Assembly (NCBI RefSeq): GCF_900183975.1 | Contig: NZ_LT853882.1 | Coordinates: 2,845,501 to 2,909,500, forward strand | Origin: Xanthomonas fragariae | GTDB lineage: Bacteria; Pseudomonadota; Gammaproteobacteria; Xanthomonadales; Xanthomonadaceae | Length of the DNA: 64,000 bases | Direction of reading: 5' to 3' | In this document: piece by piece, positions 56,001-64,000 of the stretch | Layout of the letters: every line of letters begins with the position of its first letter | How positions within the stretch are numbered: position 1 is the first letter of the stretch | Notes under the pieces: model-generated | What the model was told of the DNA's origin: nothing | The model's database searches: none | What the model saw: the letters and a program-made list of their open reading frames with translations, nothing else | Translations under genes and position numbers: made by a program

Positions 56001-59000
56001 TGTGGGTCGTGCTGCCGGTGCCGGGTGCCGGCGCGACGGGCTGGCCGGGTGCCGAACGCATGCCCAGGCGCCCAGCGCCCAGGTCGAAGCGGCTCGGTGG
56101 ATGGGCCTGCGCGATCCTTGGCGCCTCCTTGGCCATGCGCCGGTCCAGGGCGTCGAACACCTGGTCGCCCGCCTCGATCTGCGCGATCAGGTTCCAGCTC
56201 ATCTCGCCGAGGTCCGCCTCGATGGCCTCGCGCGTGCGCTCGAGCGTCTGGTCGACCCATTGCGCCAGCTGCTCGCGGCGCTGGTGCAGTTCCTGGCGCG
56301 CGCCTTGGACGTGGCGCGGCTTCCATTGCCGACTCACCACCGCATAGGCCTTGAGCACCTGGAAGAACGTCAACGCCGGGCAACGTGTGGCGTGCTGTTC
56401 GGTCTGAGCCGATGCAGGTGAGCCACCGACCGTGAGGTACAAGGCGATCTTGCGCTCTACGATCGGCTGCAACGTGTTGAATACGCTCAGGGCGTGACTG
56501 CGATGGCGAGGGGTCAGCTCCGGACTGCGGATCAGCGGCAGCAGGCCCATGCACAGATTGCCTAGCCCCTCGAGGTTCGTTGCGCGTAATCCATCCTCGT
56601 GCATGAGCGCGGCAACCCGCTCGAGTGCCGGTTGCGCCAGCGGACGCATCTGGCGCTGAAGCTGCGCCGATGAAAAGGCCTTGAAGATCAGCCCGATCTC
56701 CGAGACCGAGGCGGACTCAAAACGCGCGCGGTGCAGCTCCAGGTGCCCGGCCAGTGCCTTCAGTTTGTCGCTGCCCAAGGTTTGGAATTGTTCATCGTCC
56801 AGGTGCCGCAGACGGGACAGCGCGTTGCCCAACTGGGCGAGCCCGAGCATGTCGAACTGCTGCCACGGCAACTCGGCCGAGCCTGGGCGCTCGGCGAGCA
56901 GTAGCGCTGCTTGTCGACAGGCCACCTCTGCGAGCGAATTGCTCAGCGCATTGAGCGACAAGGCCACGTCCTGTGCTCCCAGGGCGTGTCGCACATCGTG
57001 GTCTGCAGCCAGCCGCCTGGCCAAGGCGTCGATGGCCTTTTCGCAGCTCGCGCGTCCGGGCCATTTGCTCAGGGCGTTGAGCGCGCTGGTCACTTCTTGC
57101 GGGTTGAGGGCGTTGCGCAAACCGGCATCGTCGGCCAGCCGCAAGGCCAGTGCGTTGGCGGCGGTCTCGCAGTCCCGCGTGTCGGGCCATTTGCTCAGTG
57201 CGTTAGACACGTTAGCCACGTGTTGCGGGTTGAGGGCGTTGCGCAAACCGCGCTCGTCGACCAGCCGCGGGGCCAGCGCGGTGGCGGCGGTCTTGCAGTC
57301 CGGCGTGTCGGGCCATTTGCTCAGGGCGTTCAACGCGTTGGCCACTTCTTGCGGATTGAGGGCGTTGCGCAAACCGGCATCGTTGGCCAGCCGCGGGGCC
57401 AGCGCGGTGGCAGCGGCTTTGCAGTCCGGGGTGTCGGGCCACTTGCTCAGGGCGTTGAGCGCGTTGGCCACTTCTTGCGGATTGAGGCTATTGCGCAAAT
57501 CGGCATCGTCGGCCAGCCGCGGGGCCAGCGCGGCGGCGGCGGTCTTGCAGCGCGGCGTGTCGGGCCATTTGCTCAGGGCGTTGAGCGCGTTGGCCACTTC
57601 CTGCGGATTGAGGCTATTGCGCAAATCGCGCTCGTCGGCCAGCCGCAGGGCGAGCGCGCGAGCGGCGGACTTGCAGACTGGCGTGTCGGGCCATTTGCTC
57701 AGGGCGTTGAGCGCGCTGGCCACGTGTTGCGGGTCGAGCGCGTTGCGCAAACGGGGATCGTCGTCGACCAGCCGCCAGGCCAACGCGCGGGCGGCCGCCT
57801 CGCAGTCCGGCGTGTCGGGCCATTTGCTCAGGGCGTTCAACGCGTTGGCCACTTCTTGCGGGTTGAGAGCGTTGCGCAAACGGGGATCGTTGTCGACCAG
57901 CCGCCGGGTCAGCGCGTTGGCGGCGGCCTGGCAGTCCGGCGTGTCGGGCCATTTGCTCAGTGCGTTCAACGCGTTTGCCACGCCTTGCGGGTCGAGGGCG
58001 TTGCGCAAACGGGGATTGTTGGCCAAGCGCGAGGCCAGAATGCTGGCGACCTTCTTGCACACCGGCGTGTCGGGCCATTTGCTCAGTGCGTTCAATACGT
58101 TGGTCACTTCTTGCGCTTTGAGGGCGTTGCACACGCCGCGATCGTCGGCCAGCCGCGCGGCGAGCGAGTGCGCCATGGACTGGCAGTCCGGGTGATCGAA
58201 CCACTTGCTGAAGGCATTGAGTGCCAGACTGATGCCCTGCTCGTTCAAAGACTGCCGGGCCCGATGTTCACGCAGCAGGTAACGTGCCAGACGAGCCGCC
58301 GCGCGTTCGCACCTGCCGCTGTTGGTGTTCTTGGCAAAAGCGTTCAGTAACAGAGCCAGTTCGCGGCCAGCCAGACCCAACCGACCATCGGCTTGCCCCA
58401 CCTGTGCGGCGATCCACCCGATTGCCTCCATACACGCCGGCTGGTCCGGATGCTTGCTCAACTTGTTGCCCACATGGGCTAGCTGTTTCAGCGGTGCACG
58501 GTCGAACCAACCGGTCTCGGAGAGATACTGCGCCGCGAGGTCGGTGCAACGATCAAGATCGCCAAGATCGTGTTGCGTTACACCTGCGGCCCGCCTTGCA
58601 TTGGCAAGCATTTGAAGATATTTGTCGAGCCACTGCGCATTGGCTTCCGCGCTGTCGCTCCTATCCAGAAAGGGTAGGGCCAACTTGCAATCCATACGAC
58701 GCGCCAACTCGTTGTCCCGCGCCATGGCGACGCACAGCAGAGCGTTGTGCTGCTGCCCCATCCAGCTGTGCGCATTCAACTGTTGCCGAGACCGCTCTCG
58801 CTCTTCCCGCAGCCGCTCTTTGGCCTCCCGATTGAGCGTTTTTTCGGTCACGCAGAGCTTCTCTGTCGTCAGCTCCACACCATGCCTTGGCCGTTGTGGG
58901 GACCGCCGATATGCCTCTTGCTCTTCCCGCGGCCGTTTCTTTGCCGCCCGATCGTGCTTTTGTTCAGTCAGGCAAAAATCCTTCGTCCGCTCCAAGCCAT

Positions 59001-59391
59001 GCGTTGGCCGCTGTGGCCGCCGATGCAACGACGCGGCACTGGCGTCAGCGGGCATTTTGTCCGGGCGCCGCCCGGGCGTGGTATTGCGCCAGTCGATGGG
59101 ATCATTGCGCCGGTGCGAGTGTGTCGCCGGCTGCTGCTGGTCGCGCCCGTGCCATGCGCTGCCACGTACTCCGGGTCGCACATGCACGGGCGCCTTGCGT
59201 TGCGGCGTCGTCCCAGGCTCCTCCTGCTCTACCCGTCGCCGTTTGGGCAGCGGCCGTGGAAGCGGCGGCTTACTGTCGCCCGTACTAGTGCTGGCTGCAG
59301 CCTGCTCCCAGATCTGGCTAGGTGGATGTTGCTCTCGAGGGAGAGACCAGTTTGTGCCGGATGAGCCCGGCTTGAAGTTGACGGGTGCCAT
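53011..59391 (-). CDS. xopAD: SKWP-repeat type III effector, XopAD family
   Basis: A 2126-residue protein without an export signal. Regions: a Pro/Ser-rich N terminus with PKRRRVE (49-55), an NLS-like block, and two imperfect charged repeats (about 125-205). Ten tandem repeats of about 42 residues (about 390-800) contain SKWPDTPDC or variants, the mark of the XopAD/RipS (SKWP) effectors. The middle region (1290-1600) has CPNDGCGF (1296-1303), KGMLIVVP (1490 on) and DTDGD (1567-1571). Three Ala/Pro-rich 12-residue repeats follow near 1735-1770. The C-terminal domain (about 1970-2095) looks like RelA/SpoT synthetase, with Asp2003 and Glu2064. Known XopAD proteins can be longer (from memory). 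A PIP box with correctly spaced -10 precedes it, so HrpX control is expected. Confidence 0.85.
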   Translation of the reverse strand: MAPVNFKPGSSGTNWSLPREQHPPSQIWEQAAASTSTGDSKPPLPRPLPKRRRVEQEEPGTTPQRKAPVHVRPGVRGSAWHGRDQQQPATHSHRRNDPIDWRNTTPGRRPDKMPADASAASLHRRPQRPTHGLERTKDFCLTEQKHDRAAKKRPREEQEAYRRSPQRPRHGVELTTEKLCVTEKTLNREAKERLREERERSRQQLNAHSWMGQQHNALLCVAMARDNELARRMDCKLALPFLDRSDSAEANAQWLDKYLQMLANARRAAGVTQHDLGDLDRCTDLAAQYLSETGWFDRAPLKQLAHVGNKLSKHPDQPACMEAIGWIAAQVGQADGRLGLAGRELALLLNAFAKNTNSGRCERAAARLARYLLREHRARQSLNEQGISLALNAFSKWFDHPDCQSMAHSLAARLADDRGVCNALKAQEVTNVLNALSKWPDTPVCKKVASILASRLANNPRLRNALDPQGVANALNALSKWPDTPDCQAAANALTRRLVDNDPRLRNALNPQEVANALNALSKWPDTPDCEAAARALAWRLVDDDPRLRNALDPQHVASALNALSKWPDTPVCKSAARALALRLADERDLRNSLNPQEVANALNALSKWPDTPRCKTAAAALAPRLADDADLRNSLNPQEVANALNALSKWPDTPDCKAAATALAPRLANDAGLRNALNPQEVANALNALSKWPDTPDCKTAATALAPRLVDERGLRNALNPQHVANVSNALSKWPDTRDCETAANALALRLADDAGLRNALNPQEVTSALNALSKWPGRASCEKAIDALARRLAADHDVRHALGAQDVALSLNALSNSLAEVACRQAALLLAERPGSAELPWQQFDMLGLAQLGNALSRLRHLDDEQFQTLGSDKLKALAGHLELHRARFESASVSEIGLIFKAFSSAQLQRQMRPLAQPALERVAALMHEDGLRATNLEGLGNLCMGLLPLIRSPELTPRHRSHALSVFNTLQPIVERKIALYLTVGGSPASAQTEQHATRCPALTFFQVLKAYAVVSRQWKPRHVQGARQELHQRREQLAQWVDQTLERTREAIEADLGEMSWNLIAQIEAGDQVFDALDRRMAKEAPRIAQAHPPSRFDLGAGRLGMRSAPGQPVAPAPGTGSTTHIVVDLRGKQVSTNATETDKPYSLFTRLTGLPLVEVQLPGSISTFMLARTLTYQGQPWRFDMFGGSRATRGHLSRPSDLLSGASASPSLLPAIRYADTVPGSSLMKLITKLAPQREDWSRMQRSLLEMVPSDHVVEGTLRLGFFDDVSGPAHPFKPTAPDGRPLALCPNDGCGFLKLEVAQRIPAFRAYFSAWEAVQAGRASQAQRDLLAKDKGPTRLAPQALQHFPRDQAALQEAHEAMQRRLQALPPELSQLVLYELATSGGYEGQRVRAVPSADNQVHLPRERSQAFDAAGGALLIGKPPYDKENLLPVPQEYVATAAQGDATAEFLSQCFGIQYSYTGFDDSAGDAAGSDPAMLHSKGMLIVVPAQNWPAQFADVDLACSKEDLKTLSRWTAGRDRSAVPQDMLSTGSLRLKDIVEPGRMGALPIPELRKRNMDTDGDDAFVYAGYPRLAELIAREMDDRAARRGQPRSFKPPKTATPAIDPDSGHYQAGRLSEIMSLQRGGQIMGAASTLAARFMAQPDQLRKAMARKMMFGTYDGIERDLRNGLRQVLDGETTDREVLLAQLRAQAHEAISRAHMPEAREVAELLHAQLLELELATARSAEAPGLPDALASAEAPGLPDAPASAETPRLPDALAEAFPTLARAYMAAPDADARLRAILDNYPVCLLSHAQFPEGQPGFIPNEPELSMRNLFTIAIKVGTDALKSDTGTALFAKIVESCERSERAFAERVRSVPYGKTTARAMHEGRFDAEQTKVLLQNMPTMAAGVMQDALHSLQQAGLIDPPPPPAERLRAVQHEDIVRAAEALRTRAGEMEPVITKMLIGAAKLHGGHLEGMGHKFKSPGSLAEKFRQQIALKHKTLEEAAACINDALRYSVVLEPQHFTVGLRGVLASLDNQGHVRVKLLNLFTRHRQAFKAVNVTLRSPEGALWEIQFHTPDTFKLKEEFHDLYKESFALQLESASQVDQHQLQASAQAAFSGVNAPPGCEEIDDWK
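54084..54195 (-). repeat. Three 36-bp tandem repeats inside xopAD
   Basis: Three consecutive near-identical 36-base units encode SAEAPGLPDAL-A variants (APGLPDALA, APGLPDAPA, TPRLPDALA). They form a flexible Pro/Ala linker between the central region and the C-terminal part and preserve frame, so copy number could vary between strains without inactivating the protein. Confidence 0.75.
57040..58215 (-). repeat. SKWP tandem repeat block of xopAD
   Basis: Ten units of 126-129 bases are separated by about 42 codons each. Core residues are LNALSKWPDTPDC..AA.ALA.RL.DD..LRNALNPQEVANA. The first (SKWF) and last (SKWPGRASC) units are the most divergent, as in solenoid repeats. Nucleotide identity between central units is very high (for example 57300-57700), so recombination between units is possible. 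Confidence 0.9.
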
Positions 59392-59398
59392 ACCGCGG

Positions 59399-59460
59399 AT
59401 TTTGACCGGTCCACCTGCGAAGCGGCCTGCACAACGCGAAGCCTTCCAATCGTTGGCGAA
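59399..59460 (-). promoter_or_regulatory. PIP box and -10 element of xopAD
   Basis: On the minus strand TTCGC-N15-TTCGC (59436-59460) matches the plant-inducible promoter consensus TTCGB-N15-TTCGB exactly. After 31 bases comes CAAAAT (59399-59404), matching YANNNT at the required 30-32 spacing. HrpX, the AraC-type activator of the Xanthomonas type III regulon, binds such sites. The ATG lies only 7 bases after the -10, so the message would start at or very near the start codon. Confidence 0.85.
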
Positions 59461-59625
59461 CGCGCTCGCTGCGGGTGGGCAGTCGGTACTTCACCCGCAG
59501 CTCTTCACGTGCTGCGAATGACGTGGCGGTCGTTCTTGTTAGCAGGCCGTTGAAACACCTATCGACGCAGCAGGCGTTGCTGCTGCCGACCATGGACGCA
59601 TTGTTGGATAAGGATTGATGGCAGC

Positions 59626-59721
59626 ATGCGAGGAGAAGACGAAAACAACGCGTCGCTGTTCACCAGCGTCAGGCTGGAGAATTTCGTGCTATCCGAGCAC
59701 ATGCTGCTGCAAGTCCTGTAA
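59626..59721 (+). pseudogene. Transposase N-terminal fragment
   Basis: A 31-codon frame, MRGEDENNASLFTSVRLENF..., matches the usual opening of another transposase type (MRG.D..Q.SLF.....E..VP..HPLR). It ends in a stop after MLLQVL. The rest of the gene is missing. It is debris from a second, unrelated IS on the 5' side of xopAD. Confidence 0.5.
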
Positions 59722-59838
59722 AGCGTGACCACCACGGTGTTCGCGGCGCTTGGCGTGGTCCAATGACACTGTACTTGTGCAATGCAAGCCCAAGCGCCGC
59801 CATCAGGAGTTCTTGGAATTCTTGCGGGTCTGTCTTCG

Positions 59839-59979
59839 GCAGCAGGACGGCGCGTACGCATGGGCGCAAATTGCAAGAAACCAGCCTTCAGCGTAGCGAG
59901 CACTGGTAGTTTTGGCACGCTGGTGCAGACATCAAGGCCTTGCGGTCGTTGGGTGGTTGGGGTTTTTTAAGGGGCGACT
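59839..59979 (-). mobile_element. Solo end fragment of the IS5-like element
   Basis: About 141 bases match the right end of the element at 41478-42975. They include its terminal GGGGCGACT repeat and the first codons of the transposase (MPKLPVLATLKAGFLQF..MRTRRPAAE). The remainder is deleted, and no 4-bp duplication can be checked. It marks past IS activity at the 5' border of the xopAD region. Confidence 0.8.
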
Positions 59980-60242
59980 AATTTAGAAAGTACGAGGCCA
60001 GCCGATCAACGCCAGCGTCGGCAATCATCGCGCGATAAACACGCGCAGCACTCCCCAGCGCACCGCAGCCAGCTCGACGAACAGACATCCTTCGCCATCG
60101 CCGTCTGCACCGGCGACGGTTGCCGTGACGCCAAGCACGGCGGAGCAAAACGAGTGCCGTAGTGATCGCGCGCGCACTCCACCGCAGTACAACCATCGGC
60201 GCAGATCTCGACCGCGAACTAACCCACCCACTACAGCGTCGC
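59980..60242. other. Unassigned sequence between IS fragment and TonB receptor
   Basis: About 260 bases with no frame resembling a protein. A short minus-strand frame (60025-60246, SLRHSFCSAVLGVTATVAGAD) looks faintly like an export signal but leads nowhere. Nothing further can be supported. Together with the IS pieces it fills the 850 bases upstream of xopAD. Confidence 0.35.
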
Positions 60243-63066
60243 TCAAAACTCCACCCGCAAGCGGCCCCAGAAGTTACGGCCCAACGTGTCATATGTAGAC
60301 GCTTCGGTATTGGCCGCATTGGAGTAGCTGTAAAACCGCGGCGGCTTACGATTGCCCAGGTTGTCCGCACCCAGAGCGAGCGTGCTGTGCAGCGATGGAA
60401 TCTTCCGGCTTAACGAGGCGTCGTGGTAGACCACCGACCCGATCGGGACATAAGGGCAACTGCCATCTGCGTTGGTATCGTCGCAGTAATCTTCGTGCTG
60501 GCTACCATTGACGGTGCGGCCCACATAGCGCGCGCTCCAACTCGCATGCCAAGGCCCATTATCCCAGGCCAGATTGGCCACCGCGCGCCAGCGCGGCATA
60601 TTGCCCCAGCTGGAATTTTCACCGACATAGTTATGCGCGTCGCCAGCGAAGCGATAGCTGGAAAAGAAGGTCGTATCCAGCCCCGCCGCAAAATCGCCCC
60701 AGGTGGTGCCGGCCAATGTGTAGTGGATACCGGTATCGTAGCCGCGGGCATCCACCTTGCCGCTGTTGTAGGCGAACGGCACCGACACATGCGTCAACTG
60801 GCCGGCCGCATCACGCTGAATCAAAGGGCAGAACGCGGCGTTGCGTCCTTTGAAGCAATCGTCGACCACCTGCTGCACACTGGTGCTGGACAACATGTCG
60901 TCCAGCACAACGCGCCAGCTGTCCAAGTTGAGCGACAACCCACGCACCTGGTCCGGGTCATACACGATCCCCAAGTTATAGGAGCGGCCACGCTCGGGCT
61001 TGAGCTGAAAGTCGACATTGTTAGCACCGGAAGTCACTGCATTGAACTGTGCGGTGTTGGTAAAGCTGCCATCGTTGGGCACGTTGGCGCAAGCCGGATT
61101 GGTAGCACCGGTATAGCCCTGGCAAGGATCCTGAAAATTGCCGGTGTCATCGATCACCTTGTTATACGGCGAGCCATACAGATCACCCAATGCCGGCGCA
61201 CGAAACACTTGCGAGCCGGTGGCACGCACAAGCAGGTTGGCGATCGGCCGCCATTCGATGGCGATCTTGCTATTGGTAGTGTTGCGCCAGGCGTCGTATT
61301 TGGAATAACGCGAGCCCAGATTCAAGTTCAAGCTATCGGCAAACGGCGCATTCTTCAGCAACGGCACCAGCAGTTCTGCATAAGCTTCCCTGACCGACTC
61401 GTCGCGTCCTTGTTTGAGGATGCAGCCATCGTCGTAGTCGCAATTGCCATCAGCATTGGCGGCGGCCACCTCGCTGCTGGTGCCTTGCGCGAACTTGTTG
61501 GTGCGAGAGACCAAATCGACGGCGGCCTGCACAGCGCCGGCGGGCAGCTTGAACAGATCGCCATTGGCACTGATATCGACAAACCGCATCTGGCTCTCGT
61601 CGATCAGATCCACCGGCCGCTGGGTACCACGCAGCGCCGCGATGGTGGCCGGGTCGTTGGGATTGGAGATATTGATCGGCGTACAGCCGGCGATCACCGC
61701 ACCCGGCGCCCCGCATTTGACCACCCCGTCGCTGTCCAGAAACGACGCACCCACTGCATTGTTCAACGCCGAGGTAATCGAAAACCCGGTGCGCACCAGT
61801 GTGTCCTTGTAACGCGCGTCGCCTGCCGCCGCATCCCATTGCCAACTGCTGCCCTGCACGCGACCGCGCAGGCCAGCCACGACGTTGGTCTGGAACATCG
61901 TCGCAGTGTAAACATGCATATTGGCCTGCGTGGAGCGCAAAAAGTAGCGGTCCAACTGATCACCGAACGGGTTATAGTAGTTGTCGGCCGCGTGCTGCAT
62001 TTCAATGTCGAACGCATCCAACCGCGAGTTGGTCTTGCTGCGCGTCCAGAACACGTCCATGTAGCCCTGCACGTTCGGGGTGAAATCGAAACTGCCGTGC
62101 AGCGAGGCATTAGTGTGCTCGATCGGCGTAATCAGATACTGCGCGTCGTAGATGTTGTAGCTATCGGTGGCGGGTTGGTAGGGGCGGAATGCATCTTCGC
62201 CCACCGGACCGGGCGGCACGCCATCGGCCGGAGTCAATCGACGTCCATCGGTCAGGAATGCACGGGTGTTGCTGCCGCGAATCTCACTGACCTGACCATC
62301 GAGGTATTCCACCGCTTTTGCCGCATACTCGCGGTCGCGATTGAACACCGGATTCATCGAATTGCGGCTGAGCCCGAGGATCACCCCACCGCGGTCCCAG
62401 GTCTTGCCCCATTCCACCCCGAGCGTGCGGCGATTCGCGTCGCCATGCGTGCTCTGCGCGTAATCCACCGTCGCCGCAAAGTGGTCGTACCTGTCCTTGA
62501 GAATGATATTGACCACACCGCCGATCGCGTCGGACCCATACACCGACGAGGCGCCATCGGTGAGCACTTCCACCCGCTCCACCATTGATGCGGGAATCGC
62601 GTTGACATCCACCCCCTGCGCCGATGCAACGCTGCTGGCGGGGCCGGACATGCGATGGCCGTTGACCAACACCAAGGTGCGCTCCGGCCCGAGATTGCGC
62701 AATGACACTAGCGCGCGGCCATGGCTGAAACCGGAGTTGAGCGCGGGGCCGGACATGAAGCCGGCCATCATCGGCAAGCGCTGCAGCAATTGGCCTAGCG
62801 TGTTCTGGCCGCTGTCCTCAATCCGCTGCCGGTCGATGACGACCACCGGACTGGCAGTCTCGACATCCACGCGTCGCAAATGGGTGCCGGTGACATTGAC
62901 CTGATCCAGGGTCTGGGTTGCCTCGTCCGCGCTGTCGGCGCGCTGCTGCGCGGCAACCGGCAACCGGCAATGCCGTAAGCGCCAACGCGATAATCATCGC
63001 GCTGGCCAGCGTGGTGGTCTGCAAAGCAATGCACTTCGTTAGAACAGCGGAGCAGCTGGGCAACAT
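60243..63066 (-). pseudogene. TonB-dependent receptor, signal peptide split off by a 7-bp duplication
   Basis: The receptor body is complete (about 905 residues): TLDQVNVTGTHLRRVDVETASPVVVIDRQRIEDSG, LRNLGPERTLVLVNGHRM, VERVEVLTDGASSVYGSDAIGGVVNIIL, and a barrel ending in LRVEF. It is paralogous to the receptor at 48216-51113. The signal peptide (from ATG 63066: MLPSCSAVLTKC...ASAMIIALALTALPVA) lies in another frame. The cause is a tandem repeat of CGGCAAC near 62951-62971. One extra 7-base unit shifts the frame exactly between ALPVA and AQQ. Deleting one unit restores the normal protein. It is either a phase-variable gene or a recent pseudogene. Confidence 0.8.
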
Positions 63067-63527
63067 AGGTAGTCCTCGTGCTTTCACAGGGGTACGGACC
63101 ACTTCCGCGCACGGTCGACCTACACCACCACAGCGCGAAGATGAGAGATTGATGACGAAAATAACGACGACACCAACACGCCGCATCGACGACATTCGTC
63201 AACAAAAGAGAAAACGCTACTCCCTCCTGAGAGCACGTGCCCGATGACTGACGGGCAACGCGAAAAAGTGTGCGACAAGGCCAGGATGCGGTCTTGACGA
63301 ATTTAGTCGGGCTACGTGCGGAAATTCACATGCTTGCGCCTGTTTGCCCGCCTGGGCGCGCCAGATGTAGATGTAGATGTAGAACAAGGTCGTTCACTGG
63401 CGAGATACGTCGGCAAGGCAGTGCACGTCGTTGGAAACTCAGCACCTGTAAAAAAACGGGAACCTTGCTTTATCGGCGTTTGGCGATGGAAGCACAGCGA
63501 CGTCCGATGATCAGCGTGCAGATGCCA
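63067..63527. other. Intergenic region between TonB receptor and glycosidase
   Basis: These 461 bases hold the receptor's presumed promoter. A short GATGTA triplet repeat lies at about 63365-63382. No Fur-box-like site, RNA gene or coding frame was seen. Confidence 0.4.
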
Positions 63528-64000
63528 TCACACATACCACGCCTGCACCCTCACCACTGCAGCACGACCCGGCAACGCTACGCGATCTGCATGCGGGCCT
63601 TGTGGGCGCGCGGGCCTACCGTCGATGAGCACGCGATCCAGCCGCGTGCCGGCCGGCGTGCGCAGCGTCAGCCACGTGCGTTTGGGTACCTGTTCCGGCA
63701 GCTGCACATCGGCGTCGATGCGGCGTGCATCTCTATCTGTGCACAACGTCAGCGTGACATTGCCCCAGCGGGTGGGCGCGGCACTGATACCCACTGCTGC
63801 GCCGCTGCCCAACCATGCACGCGGCACAGCGCGCGCAAGATACAACTGCTCGCCCGCGCTGTCGTCGCTGACCAGCATCCAGCGCAGCAGCAGCGGAATG
63901 GTCATCTGCGCCGGGATGCAGAACAACGGCATGCCGCCGGTGATGCCGCTGACCTCGCCGGCCGTCCAGCTGCCGCGCGTATGCACCTGGTAACGGTGCG
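63528..64000 (-). CDS. C-terminal part of a probable glycoside hydrolase (partial)
   Basis: The frame is open from the window edge to the stop at 63528, giving the last 157 residues. HTRGSWTAGEVSGITGGMPLFCIPAQMTIPLLLRWMLV looks like the end of an (alpha/alpha)6 barrel. LYLARAVPRAWLGSGAAVGISAAPTRWGNVTLTL and RTWLTLRTPAGTRLDRVLIDG form a beta-sandwich tail as in exported GH proteins of Xanthomonas and Caulobacter sugar loci. The family and active site lie outside the window. The position in the arabinose-type locus supports a role in plant cell wall degradation. Confidence 0.55.
   Translation of the reverse strand, partial: HRYQVHTRGSWTAGEVSGITGGMPLFCIPAQMTIPLLLRWMLVSDDSAGEQLYLARAVPRAWLGSGAAVGISAAPTRWGNVTLTLCTDRDARRIDADVQLPEQVPKRTWLTLRTPAGTRLDRVLIDGRPARPQGPHADRVALPGRAAVVRVQAWYV

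Noticed and set aside
57040..58215. Regularly spaced repeats that might be taken for a CRISPR array
   Set aside because: Units are 126-129 bases, in frame, and encode the SKWP solenoid; there are no short identical repeats with unique spacers and no cas genes.
63365..63382. GATGTA triplet repeat as a possible phase-variable promoter element
   Set aside because: Only three short copies, far from any defined promoter, with no evidence for variation.

Overview
The window reads as the chromosome of a plant-pathogenic Xanthomonas. It is GC-rich, and the order map-glnD-dapD-dapE, rpsB-tsf-pyrH-frr-uppS-cdsA-dxr-rseP-bamA-lpxD-fabZ-lpxA-lpxB-rnhB-dnaE-accA is typical of the Xanthomonadaceae. The accessory part adds a SKWP/XopAD-type type III effector behind a PIP box, Xanthomonas-style TonB receptor/glycosidase loci, and a probable XVIPCD domain fragment. 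No species is assigned.

Region 1 (1-4.1 kb) holds the end of a penicillin-acylase-family gene, a TonB-dependent siderophore receptor behind a Fur-box-like site, and a secreted parallel beta-helix protein. Region 2 (4.1-12.6 kb, minus strand) runs map, glnD, dapD, an ArsC/Spx-like protein, dapE and asnB. In front of asnB is a complete-looking attenuator: a 29-codon leader peptide with six Asn codons, an antiterminator segment inside the leader, and a hairpin with a 7-U tail. Region 3 (12.9-18.7 kb) is an archaic (Csu-like, spore-coat-U) chaperone-usher pilus operon with two chaperones, lying between map and rpsB.

Region 4 (18.8-39.8 kb, plus strand) is the essential block: rpsB and tsf (translation), a decayed GGDEF gene, pyrH, frr, uppS, cdsA, dxr, rseP, bamA, the lipid A genes, rnhB, dnaE and accA. 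It links isoprenoid, phospholipid, lipid A and outer-membrane assembly functions. Region 5 (39.9-45.5 kb) has hemJ, a methyltransferase and an insertion-sequence cluster. The cluster contains an intact 1498-bp IS5-like element with a 4-bp target duplication and a damaged IS3-family element. Together they interrupt a PH-domain-like pseudogene and border a fragment of a probable type IV secretion effector.

Region 6 (45.6-64 kb, minus strand) is a carbohydrate-utilisation locus: a GH127/GH146-type beta-L-arabinofuranosidase, two paralogous TonB receptors, a decayed GH43 gene and the end of another probable glycosidase. The 2126-residue effector gene sits inside this locus with IS debris on its 5' side, and its stop codon lies about 10 bp from the point where the GH43 remnant begins. 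The GH43 gene lacks its 5' part, and one TonB receptor is frameshifted by a 7-bp tandem duplication in its signal peptide.

The most notable observations are the asparagine attenuator of asnB and the composition of the XopAD-like effector. The effector has SKWP repeats, a central region with a DxDGD motif resembling two-barrel RNA polymerases, and a C-terminal RelA/SpoT-like nucleotidyltransferase domain with both expected acidic residues. These assignments come from reading alone; no database search was run.
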